A DNA stretch of 64,000 bases from BD2-11 sp965115885 (GTDB lineage Bacteria; Gemmatimonadota; Gemmatimonadetes; Longimicrobiales; Gaopeijiaceae): contig OZ220479.1 in assembly GCA_965115885.1 (NCBI GenBank), forward strand, positions 310,001 through 374,000, given 5' to 3'. This document shows, piece after piece, positions 25,548 to 32,892 of this stretch (the first letter of the stretch is position 1; each line of letters starts with the position of its first letter). The notes under the pieces are model-generated. The model searched no databases, had not been told where the DNA came from, and saw only the letters and a list, made by a program, of their open reading frames with translations. A program made the translations under genes and the position numbers.

Positions 25548-26605
25548 GACTCGCCGCGCGACATGAGAGTCTTGAGTGACTTGGCCTGTCGGAGGAGGCT
25601 ATTCCCCGTTTCCACCAGTTCTTCCTCCCCTTGGAACCCAGTCGATACAAAGCTCATGGCCTCCCTCGCGTTGGCCTCGGCTTTGGTGAGCGCGGTCCGA
25701 AACAGGTGGGCGTCGCCGAGTGACGCGTCTAACGCCATCGAAAGCGACGTTCCGCTCTCCAGCAAGTCTATGCCCTTCTGCACCTCAAGAGTCTGCGCAA
25801 GGCGACGAAGGTCCGGGTTCTGACGGCGAACCTTCGCGTCGATGTTCCGCGACTGGCTCCCGAAGAGCCATCGCATGAGGAATTCCAATTGCCGCAGGTG
25901 ACTTTGGGGAACCGGGTCTTCGTTCTCCAGCGCTTCGGGGTCGACTCCAAGGTACTCTCTGATGGACACATAGCCGAGCGCGGTCCACAGGTGGGAGAAG
26001 GGGAACCGTCGGTGCTGGGTATCTGTCGTATCGAAATCGAGCTGTTCCTGCGCCTGCCGGAGGACCACATATCCTCGGTACAGGCGCGCCACCGTCTCGT
26101 GGCGGTCTCCGATCCCCGACGCGATCTCAGCGAGGCTCACACCGAAGTCCCGCCGGACGCCAAACACGTAACCCGCCTTGGCGATGGAATCCCAAGCCTG
26201 CGGGCCGTTGACGTGCTTGAAGCCAACGAAACCCCAAAGCTCCTCTCTCGTGGCGTGAGCCACCGGCAGCTTTCGGATCGATTCGAGTACCGCTTCTGAT
26301 GGATGCTCCTCGAGCTCGATACCGAGCCGCTCCCGAAGATCGGCATCCGAGAGGATCTTGACGGCCGCGAGCCGTCGGTTGCCCTCGACTACGACGAGAC
26401 GACCGTCCTCCTCGGTCGCGAAAAGCTCCTCGTGCTCCCAGAAGCCGTTCGCCAGAATGGAGTCGACCAGCTCGTTGACCGACTTGTTTCGCCAGAGCCA
26501 GAGCAGGATATCGTCCTGCTTTCCGACGGAGAATCCTTCGTCCGCAAGCCGCGGGTTCGCGGGATCGAGGTACAGGTCGGTTGGGGCGCAACGAACGACC
26601 TCCAA
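25544..26605 (-). CDS. ParB/Srx-fold protein of a Dam module
   Basis: 353 residues from 26605, first gene of the minus-strand operon. The N-terminal 90 residues are a ParB/sulfiredoxin-type domain: CAPTDLYLDPANPRLADEGF, LVDSILANGFWEHEELFATE and VVVEGNRRLAAVKIL, the last being the nucleotide-binding E-G-N-R-R variant of the ParB G-E-R-R box. A helical middle (VSLAEIASGIGDRHETVARL) resembles the ParB helix-turn-helix. The C-terminal 130 residues are helical and unassigned. Chromosomal ParB is unlikely, as no ParA is near and the box is divergent; such proteins in defence loci act as DNA-binding or CTP-dependent clamps or nucleases. Role inferred from the operon. Confidence 0.7.
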   Translation of the reverse strand: MEVVRCAPTDLYLDPANPRLADEGFSVGKQDDILLWLWRNKSVNELVDSILANGFWEHEELFATEEDGRLVVVEGNRRLAAVKILSDADLRERLGIELEEHPSEAVLESIRKLPVAHATREELWGFVGFKHVNGPQAWDSIAKAGYVFGVRRDFGVSLAEIASGIGDRHETVARLYRGYVVLRQAQEQLDFDTTDTQHRRFPFSHLWTALGYVSIREYLGVDPEALENEDPVPQSHLRQLEFLMRWLFGSQSRNIDAKVRRQNPDLRRLAQTLEVQKGIDLLESGTSLSMALDASLGDAHLFRTALTKAEANAREAMSFVSTGFQGEEELVETGNSLLRQAKSLKTLMSRGES

Positions 26606-26791
26606 GGCGAATCGTCCTTTCCAGAAAGTAGCCGTGAGTCGAGGTGGTACCGGGAAGCCGACGCCGACCTCCGCAACACCGCTCTTCAGTTTGCGTGTTC
26701 GGAGGACTCGTGGCTACCCCAACCTTGGATCTGAGCCGCCATTCCCCTCCGTAGAACCGCGCCTCGCGCCTCGCGGCTCGATCCCTCAGTG

Positions 26792-28615
26792 CTAGAACCC
26801 GAGCGGAAGCGGCATCTGATTGGCCGCCTCCTCCTGGGCGCGGAAGACCTCCCGGCGGCGGTCGACGATGCGGGCGCGCTCGCGGACGCTGGCGATCCAC
26901 TGTTCTAGCCGCTGCTGACCGAGGGTGCTCGCGATCATCGCGCGTTGCGCCACCTTCTGCTCCTCCCAGGCGGCGCTGTCTGCGGGAACCCTCTCCGTCG
27001 CTTCCACGACGAACGCGCGTCCGCCCGCCTCCACGACGCCGCTCACCTGGCCGGTCTCCAAGCCGAACGCGGTGCCGACGACGGCGTTGTGCCGCCCGAT
27101 GCCGGGCACGAAGTCGCTGCGCGAGAAAGGTTGAGACTCCTCGATCTCCGCGTCCAGGCGCGCCGCGATCTCCTCCAGGGTTCCCCCGTCCCGGACGGCC
27201 TCCTCCGCCCGCTCGACGGCGCGTCGGAGCTTCTTTTCCAGCCTCAGGGTGCGTTCGATCGACGAACGCGCCTGCTCCAGGGACAGCGCGCTCGCCGGCT
27301 CTCGCGCGACCAGCTCCAGCGCGTAGAAGGCCTCGGCGTTCTCGAAGACCGGGCTCACCTCCCCTTCCTCCGCCTCCTCGAACGCCCACTCGGCCCCCTC
27401 GCGCACCTGGCCCGCGCCGGGCACGAAGGGGAAATCCTCGGTGATGTCGGCCGGGCCGGACTCCAGGTCCAGCGCGCGCGCAGCCTCTTCCAGAGGCATG
27501 TTCTCGCCGAGCGCCTCCAAGGTGTCGGCGGTGGTGAGCAACTCGATTTCGGAGGCGTCGGTGCGCTCCACGGGCACCAGGATGTGGCGTGCGCTCGCCG
27601 AGTCCGCGCTGCGCGAGGCGACCTCGATGAGGTGCCACCCGAACTGCGTGCCGACGGGCTCCGTGACCGACCCCAGCGGCGCGCTGAACGCCGCCGAGTC
27701 GAACTTCGCGACCATCGTCCCGCGGGCGAACGTTCCGAGATCCCCCCCCAAGACGGCCGAAGTCTGGTCGGAGGACTCCTCCCGCGCCATCTCGGCGAAG
27801 TCGGCCCCGTCCAGGATCTCCCGGCGGATCTCCTCGGCGCGCGTGCGCGCGGCGGCCGTGTCGGCGGCGCTCGGATCCTTGTCGAGCACGACGGCGACCA
27901 CGGTGGCGCGCGGCGGCACCGCGAACTCCTCGCGGTTCTCCCGGTAGTAGGCGGCGACCTCCGACTCGGCGATCTCGACCTCGTCGTCGCCGATGCGGGT
28001 CTCTGGATCCAGCGCCAGATAGCGGACCGCGGTCGTTTCGTTCTCGTCCCTGTAGGCGGACCACAGGGACGCGTCCGGGAGGTAGATGCCCGCGCTCAGT
28101 TGCCGCATGAGCTTGGTGCGGGGAATCACGTCTCGGTAGTAGGCCTCGAGCCCCAGCAGGCTGCTTTCGGGCGCGGAGGCCAGGTAGGCTTGGTACTTCT
28201 GGATGTCGAAGGCGCCGTCGGTCTGGAGCGCCTCCGTCTCCCGGAACTGCGGAGGAGGGCTGAAACGCGCGGCTTGGCGGATCTCGTCGTCGCTCACCCG
28301 GATGCCGCGCCGCTCGAGTTCCCGCTGGACGAGGATCTGGGTCACGACTTCGTCGAACGCGGCGTCCTCGATCTGCAGGTTCTGGTCGGAGGTGATCGCC
28401 TCCTCCTGGTTCGTCTGGGTTTCTTCGTACAGGTTGCGGTAGGCGAACTGGTACCGCTCGTACGGGACGGGCACGCCGTCGACCTCGCCCAGATCGCTGA
28501 TGCCGGCGGTGCGGCCGGTGATGTCCATGCCCCACTCGAAGACCATCAGCCCCCCGAACGCGAGCGCGGCGACGATCATGATCCACTTCGTGTTGTCCCG
28601 CATGGTCCGCATCAT
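26792..28615 (-). CDS. ppiD: PpiD/SurA-type peptidyl-prolyl isomerase
   Basis: 607 residues from 28615. One N-terminal membrane anchor (KWIMIVAALAFGGLMVFEWG) puts the rest in the periplasm. A SurA_N-like chaperone region follows (QILVQRELERRGIRVSDDEI), then a parvulin domain in which AVLGGDLGTFARGTMVAKFD and GTQFGWHLIEVASR are the hallmark segments, then a second helical chaperone region. Length and order fit PpiD, which helps periplasmic and outer-membrane proteins fold near the Sec exit. A second parvulin-like stretch (SPVFENAEAFYALELV) near residue 420 is more degenerate. It is divergent from the TPR gene; the shared upstream region spans 28616-28851. Confidence 0.85.
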   Translation of the reverse strand: MMRTMRDNTKWIMIVAALAFGGLMVFEWGMDITGRTAGISDLGEVDGVPVPYERYQFAYRNLYEETQTNQEEAITSDQNLQIEDAAFDEVVTQILVQRELERRGIRVSDDEIRQAARFSPPPQFRETEALQTDGAFDIQKYQAYLASAPESSLLGLEAYYRDVIPRTKLMRQLSAGIYLPDASLWSAYRDENETTAVRYLALDPETRIGDDEVEIAESEVAAYYRENREEFAVPPRATVVAVVLDKDPSAADTAAARTRAEEIRREILDGADFAEMAREESSDQTSAVLGGDLGTFARGTMVAKFDSAAFSAPLGSVTEPVGTQFGWHLIEVASRSADSASARHILVPVERTDASEIELLTTADTLEALGENMPLEEAARALDLESGPADITEDFPFVPGAGQVREGAEWAFEEAEEGEVSPVFENAEAFYALELVAREPASALSLEQARSSIERTLRLEKKLRRAVERAEEAVRDGGTLEEIAARLDAEIEESQPFSRSDFVPGIGRHNAVVGTAFGLETGQVSGVVEAGGRAFVVEATERVPADSAAWEEQKVAQRAMIASTLGQQRLEQWIASVRERARIVDRRREVFRAQEEAANQMPLPLGF

Positions 28616-28738
28616 GGCGAAGCGTCTCCTGGCGTGTCCGGGTCCGGCGGCATGGCGCGCTCCGCGGAAATTTCCGCAGGTCGGACAATTTACGGGAACG
28701 CCGCGCGGCTCTCAAGCGAGGTCCCGGAAGAAGACGCG

Positions 28739-28768
28739 TTGACACCCTTCGCCGCCGCTTCCTATTTT
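28739..28768 (+). promoter_or_regulatory. Sigma70 promoter of the TPR-aroQ-efp operon
   Basis: A perfect TTGACA (28739-28744), an 18-base spacer and TATTTT (28763-28768). The predicted start near 28775 lies upstream of both candidate GTG starts (28786 and 28852). Confidence 0.7.
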
Positions 28769-28851
28769 GCCCGGTTGACGTACCGGTGCCTTCGCCGAAT
28801 TGCGCGGCGCCGCCGAAGTCCGTTTTCCCCCTCTCGTCCGGGAGCCCGTCC

Positions 28852-29964
28852 GTGGATCGGTCGCTGGAGCGCGAGATTCGCAGGCTCTATTCCCGCTTCC
28901 ACTCTCCGGGGGACCCGCACGGCCGCGCCTTCGTGCCGCTGGCGGACGCCTACCGACGGGCGGGGGACCTGCAGAGGGCCCGGCTCCTGCTCGACGAGGG
29001 CCTGCGGCGTCATCCGTGGTTCGCGAGCGCGCATGTGGTGGCGATGCGGATCGCGCGGGACGTTTCGGATCGCGCGGGCGTCCTGAGCGCGACCCGCCGC
29101 GTGCTCGAGCTCGATCCGGGCAACGCGGAGGCGCGGCGGACGTTGGCCGAGGCGGGTCCGCTGGCGGGCGAGGTTCGGAGCCCCCGGGCGTCCGCCTCCC
29201 GGGACGAAGGCGAGGACGGACTTCCGGACGAATCGTGGATGGCCGGGGACGCGGGAGCGTGGGGCGCCGGGGCGGACAGCGGTCTGGCCTCGGTGGACGC
29301 GGAAGCGCTGGAGGACGAGGAACGGCGGGCCGCCGCGCGCGAGACCGAGGAACGGGAGGCGGCGCGAGAACGAGAGGAGACGCGCGAAGCGGAGCGGCGG
29401 AAAACGGCGCGCGAGGCCGAGGCGCGGGCCGCTGAACGCGAAGCCGAAACGCTGGCCGTCGTGCGCGAAGACGAAGAGGACGAAGGGCCGACGCAGCGGG
29501 AGACGACGGCCGCGCGCCGGGAGGCCGGAGAGGATCCCCGCGCGGGCTCGACCGCCGCTCCGCCCGACGTCGCCGACGGCGAGGCGGACGCGGACGCGGA
29601 CATCTGCACGCGCACCATGGGTCGGGTGTACGAGCAACAGGGACTTCTCGCCCAAGCGATCGCGGTCTACGAACGTCTGCTCGAATCCGACCCCGGGGAC
29701 GACGCCCTGGCGGCGCGCTTGGAACGCCTTCGCCGACAGGTTAGGGAAGGTCCGTCCGCATCGGCGGGTTCCGGTGCTCCGCCGGACGGGGAGGGTTTCG
29801 ATCTCGCGCGCGAAGCGTCCGGGGAGTTCGCTTCGTCGCGCGGCGCATCCGCGCCCTCCCGGGAGCGTCCGGACGCCGCCCCGGACCCGGAGGACCGCGT
29901 GGTTCCGATCGAGACGCTGGCGCCCGACGCGCCGGCCGCCGACGCGCGCGGGGAGGCGCCGTGA
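28852..29964 (+). CDS. TPR protein with charged linker
   Basis: 370 residues from GTG 28852, chosen because GGGAG lies 7 bases upstream and the conserved start is DRSLEREIRRLYSRFHSPGD; GTG 28786 is an alternative. N-terminal TPR units (FVPLADAYRRAGDLQRARLL, FASAHVVAMRIARDVSDRAG) are followed by a 130-residue Glu/Arg/Ala-rich linker, probably a long charged helix, and one more TPR (RVYEQQGLLAQAIAVYERLL). Such proteins are common before aroQ-efp-accB in this type of genome. Scaffold function only; no enzyme motif. The stop overlaps the aroQ GTG. Confidence 0.7.
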   Translation: MDRSLEREIRRLYSRFHSPGDPHGRAFVPLADAYRRAGDLQRARLLLDEGLRRHPWFASAHVVAMRIARDVSDRAGVLSATRRVLELDPGNAEARRTLAEAGPLAGEVRSPRASASRDEGEDGLPDESWMAGDAGAWGAGADSGLASVDAEALEDEERRAAARETEEREAAREREETREAERRKTAREAEARAAEREAETLAVVREDEEDEGPTQRETTAARREAGEDPRAGSTAAPPDVADGEADADADICTRTMGRVYEQQGLLAQAIAVYERLLESDPGDDALAARLERLRRQVREGPSASAGSGAPPDGEGFDLAREASGEFASSRGASAPSRERPDAAPDPEDRVVPIETLAPDAPAADARGEAP

Positions 29965-30398
29965 GGATCGCGGTCGTCCACGGGGCCAACCTGCGCATGC
30001 TCGGACGGCGCGAACCGGAGGTGTACGGCTCCGACACGCTGGACGACGTCAACGCCCGTCTCCGCGCCCTGGCCGAGGAGCTGGGCGTGGAGATCGAGTT
30101 CTTCCAGTCCAACTCCGAAGGCGCCCTTCTCGACTATCTGGAGGAGGCCGCGCCCGAGGTCGACGGGATTCTGATCAATCCGGGCGCCTTCACGCACACC
30201 AGCGTCGCCCTGCGCGACGGGCTCGCGGGGATCGACCGACCCTTCGTGGAGGTGCATCTCTCCAACCCCGCGGCGCGCGAGCCTTTCCGGCATCGGTCGT
30301 ACTTGGCGCCCGTGGCGGTGGGCGTGGTCGCCGGGTTCCGCGCGGAAGGCTATCTTCTTGCCCTACGAGGACTTCTGGCACACCTCTCCGGGAACTGA
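29961..30398 (+). CDS. aroQ: Type II 3-dehydroquinate dehydratase
   Basis: 145 residues from GTG 29961. It carries out the third step of the shikimate pathway, 3-dehydroquinate to 3-dehydroshikimate, in the cytoplasm. Family motifs in order: HGANLRMLGRREPEVYG (active-site loop with the Arg and the catalytic Tyr), FFQSNSEGALLDYL, LINPGAFTHTSVALRD and VEVHLSNPAAREPFRHRS (with the catalytic His). The usual HGPNLNLLG start is altered to HGANLRMLG but the loop is intact. Length is normal for this dodecameric class. Co-transcribed with the upstream TPR gene and probably efp. Confidence 0.95.
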   Translation: MRIAVVHGANLRMLGRREPEVYGSDTLDDVNARLRALAEELGVEIEFFQSNSEGALLDYLEEAAPEVDGILINPGAFTHTSVALRDGLAGIDRPFVEVHLSNPAAREPFRHRSYLAPVAVGVVAGFRAEGYLLALRGLLAHLSGN

Positions 30399-30439
30399 AT
30401 CCGTCCCCGGGGGCGCAACGCAACGGACATCGAGGCAGC

Positions 30440-31006
30440 ATGGCCACTACAGCCGACTTCCGCAACGGCATGATTCTGGACATCGACGGCGTCCTCTGGG
30501 CGATCACCTATTTCCAGCACGTCAAGCCGGGGAAGGGGGGCGCCTTCGTGCGCACGAAGCTCAAGAACGTGCTGGACGGCCACGTGCTCGAGAAAACCTT
30601 CCGGGCGGGGGAGCGGGTGAAGAGCGTGCGTCTGGAGCGCCGTCCCATGCGGTACAGCTATGCGGCCGACGGATTCCACCACTTCATGGACTCCCGCACC
30701 TACGACATGCATCCGCTCTCCGGGAGCATGATCGGCGACGATCAGCTGCGGTACCTGAAGGAGAACGTCGAGTGCGAGGTCCTGGTCCACGACGATGCCG
30801 CCATCGCCGTCGAACTCCCCGCCTTCGTCGAGCTGGAAGTGACGGCCACGGAACCCGGCGTGCGAGGCGACACCGCCCAGGGCGGCACCAAGTCGGCCAC
30901 CCTGGAGACCGGGGCGGTGGTCCAGGTGCCGCTCTTCGTGGAGGAGGGCGACGTGCTGCGGATCGATCGCAGGGAGGACAAGTACCTGACCCGGGTGACG
31001 TCGTGA
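30440..31006 (+). CDS. efp: Elongation factor P
   Basis: 188 residues from ATG 30440. EF-P binds between the P and E sites and relieves ribosomes stalled at polyproline. All three beta-barrel domains are present: the domain I loop HVKPGKGGAFVRTKLKNV carries the Lys normally modified at its tip, domain II has VECEVLVHDDAAIAVELP, and domain III ends GAVVQVPLFVEEGDVLRIDR. No epmA/epmB-type modification gene is adjacent, so the form of modification is unknown. The last codons overlap the accB GTG start. Confidence 0.96.
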   Translation: MATTADFRNGMILDIDGVLWAITYFQHVKPGKGGAFVRTKLKNVLDGHVLEKTFRAGERVKSVRLERRPMRYSYAADGFHHFMDSRTYDMHPLSGSMIGDDQLRYLKENVECEVLVHDDAAIAVELPAFVELEVTATEPGVRGDTAQGGTKSATLETGAVVQVPLFVEEGDVLRIDRREDKYLTRVTS

Positions 31007-31476
31007 TCGACGCGGGGTTCGTCGAACGCCTCATCCGCGCGGTGGACGGGAGCGGCGTGGACACCGTGGAGATCCGGCGGGGGCGCACGCACGTGCGGAT
31101 CAGCAAGAGCCCGGACTCGGCCCGGGCCGAAGCGAAGTTCGTCCCTCCGGAGGGCGCGGTCGGCTCTCCGCCCGCCGCCCCGCCCGTCCCGGAGCCCGCG
31201 GCGTCCCCCGCCCCGAAGGAGAAGCCGGCCGCGACCCTGGTCGAGATCGAGTCGCCCATGGTGGGAACCTTCTACCGGGCGGGGTCCCCGGGAGCGCCTC
31301 CCTTCGTGAGCGAGGGAAAGAGAATCTCCAAGGGGGACACGCTCTGCATCATCGAGGCGATGAAGCTCATGAACGAGTTCGAGAGCGAGATCGACGGAAC
31401 CGTCGAGGAGATTCCGGTCGCGGACGGGGAGCCCGTGGAATACGGGCAGGTCCTCTTCAGGGTGGCGCCGGTCTGA
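31003..31476 (+). CDS. accB: Biotin carboxyl carrier protein of acetyl-CoA carboxylase
   Basis: 157 residues from GTG 31003 (GTGA overlap with efp). It carries biotin for malonyl-CoA synthesis. The N-terminal dimerisation helix (FVERLIRAVDGSGVDTVEIR) leads to a Pro/Ala-rich flexible linker and the biotinyl domain (IESPMVGTFYRAGSPGAPPF, CIIEAMKLMNEFESEIDG), where Lys in EAMKLM receives biotin; the thumb loop is the FYRAGSPGAPPFV segment. Length and organisation match E. coli AccB. Followed at 66 bases by accC, the usual pairing. Confidence 0.95.
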   Translation: MIDAGFVERLIRAVDGSGVDTVEIRRGRTHVRISKSPDSARAEAKFVPPEGAVGSPPAAPPVPEPAASPAPKEKPAATLVEIESPMVGTFYRAGSPGAPPFVSEGKRISKGDTLCIIEAMKLMNEFESEIDGTVEEIPVADGEPVEYGQVLFRVAPV

Positions 31477-31542
31477 GCGGCTCGCGCTTCGCCGCGGGGG
31501 GTTCCGCGGACCCGTCGCAGGCGCGTTCCGGGAGCGTTGCCG

Positions 31543-32889
31543 GTGTTCGCTAAGGTTCTGATCGCCAATCGCGGGGAGATCGCGCTTCGCATCGTCCGCG
31601 CCTGCCACGAGCTGGGCGTCGAGGCGGTGGCCGTCTTCTCCGAGGCGGATCGCGACTCGATGCACGTGCGCTTCGCCGACGAGGCGGTCTGCATCGGGCC
31701 GCCCCCGGTGGCGGAGAGCTACCTGAACGTCCCGAGGATCATCGCCGCCGCGGAGATCACGGGCGCCGAAGCCATCCATCCCGGCTACGGCCTGCTCGCC
31801 GAGAACGCGGAGTTCTCCGAGATCTGCGACGCTTCCGGCATCGTCTTCATCGGGCCGAACGCGTCCCAGATTCGCGCGATGGGCGACAAGGTGGTGGCCC
31901 GCGAGACCATGACGAAGATCGGGGTGCCCACCGTGCCGGGCTCGGACAAGCCGCTGAACAGCGTGCGCGAAGCGCTCCGCCTGGCGGACGGGATCGGATA
32001 TCCGACGATGGTCAAGGCCGCCGCGGGCGGGGGCGGCAAAGGCATGCGCGTCGCGCGCGACGCCGACGACCTGGAGCGGGTGTTCGCCTCCACCCGGCTG
32101 GAGGCGCAGGCGGCGTTCGGGGACTCCTCCGTCTATCTGGAGAAGCTCGTCGAGCGCCCTCGCCACGTGGAGGTCCAGGTGTTCGGGGACAAGCACGGCC
32201 GGGTGGTGCATCTGGGCGATCGGGACTGCTCGGTGCAGCGGCGCCACCAGAAGCTGATCGAGGAGTCGCCCGCCTACGGGCTGTCGCCCGAACTGCGCGA
32301 GGAGATGGGCCGCGCCGCGGTGCGCGGCGCCGCCGGCATCGAGTACGCGGGCGCCGGCACCGTGGAGTTCCTTCTGGACGCGACGGGGGCGTTCCACTTC
32401 ATCGAGATGAACACGCGCATCCAGGTCGAGCATCCGGTCACCGAGGTGACGACCGGCCTGGACCTGGTCAAGGAACAGATCCGGGTCGCGTTCGGGGCTC
32501 CGCTCTCGTTTCCGTCCGGCCCCGTGACCCACCGCGGACACGCCATCGAGTTCCGGGTGAACGCCGAGGATCCGGAACGGGGGTTCATGCCCGCGCCGGG
32601 AACCGTCGACGTCTTCCACCCGCCGGCGGGACCGGGCATCCGTCTGGACACGCACGTCTACGCCGGCTACACGGTCCCCCGCTACTACGACTCGTTGCTG
32701 GCCAAGGTGATCGTCGGCGCGGGCACCCGTCGGGAGGCGATCGACCGGGCCCGGCACAGCCTGGACAACTTCGTGGTGGGCGGCGTGCCCACGACGCTCG
32801 GCTTCCTCTCCCGCATCCTGCGCGATCCGCGCTTCGTCGAAGGAGCCGTCGACACCGGTCTGGTGGACCGCGTGATGAGCGAGGCGTAG
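31543..32889 (+). CDS. accC: Biotin carboxylase
   Basis: 448 residues from GTG 31543; the alternative TTG at 31537 is only 2 bases after GGGAG (31530-31534), whereas the GTG has 8-base spacing. It carboxylates biotin on AccB with ATP and bicarbonate. ATP-grasp layout: VLIANRGEIALRI, VKAAAGGGGKGMRVARD glycine-rich loop, YLEKLVERPRHVEVQVFGD, DRDCSVQRRHQKLIEE with the catalytic Arg-rich strand, and FIEMNTRIQVEHPVTE with Glu and Asn metal ligands and the catalytic Arg. Length is typical. Transcribed with accB. Confidence 0.96.
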   Translation: MFAKVLIANRGEIALRIVRACHELGVEAVAVFSEADRDSMHVRFADEAVCIGPPPVAESYLNVPRIIAAAEITGAEAIHPGYGLLAENAEFSEICDASGIVFIGPNASQIRAMGDKVVARETMTKIGVPTVPGSDKPLNSVREALRLADGIGYPTMVKAAAGGGGKGMRVARDADDLERVFASTRLEAQAAFGDSSVYLEKLVERPRHVEVQVFGDKHGRVVHLGDRDCSVQRRHQKLIEESPAYGLSPELREEMGRAAVRGAAGIEYAGAGTVEFLLDATGAFHFIEMNTRIQVEHPVTEVTTGLDLVKEQIRVAFGAPLSFPSGPVTHRGHAIEFRVNAEDPERGFMPAPGTVDVFHPPAGPGIRLDTHVYAGYTVPRYYDSLLAKVIVGAGTRREAIDRARHSLDNFVVGGVPTTLGFLSRILRDPRFVEGAVDTGLVDRVMSEA

Positions 32890-32892
32890 GCG

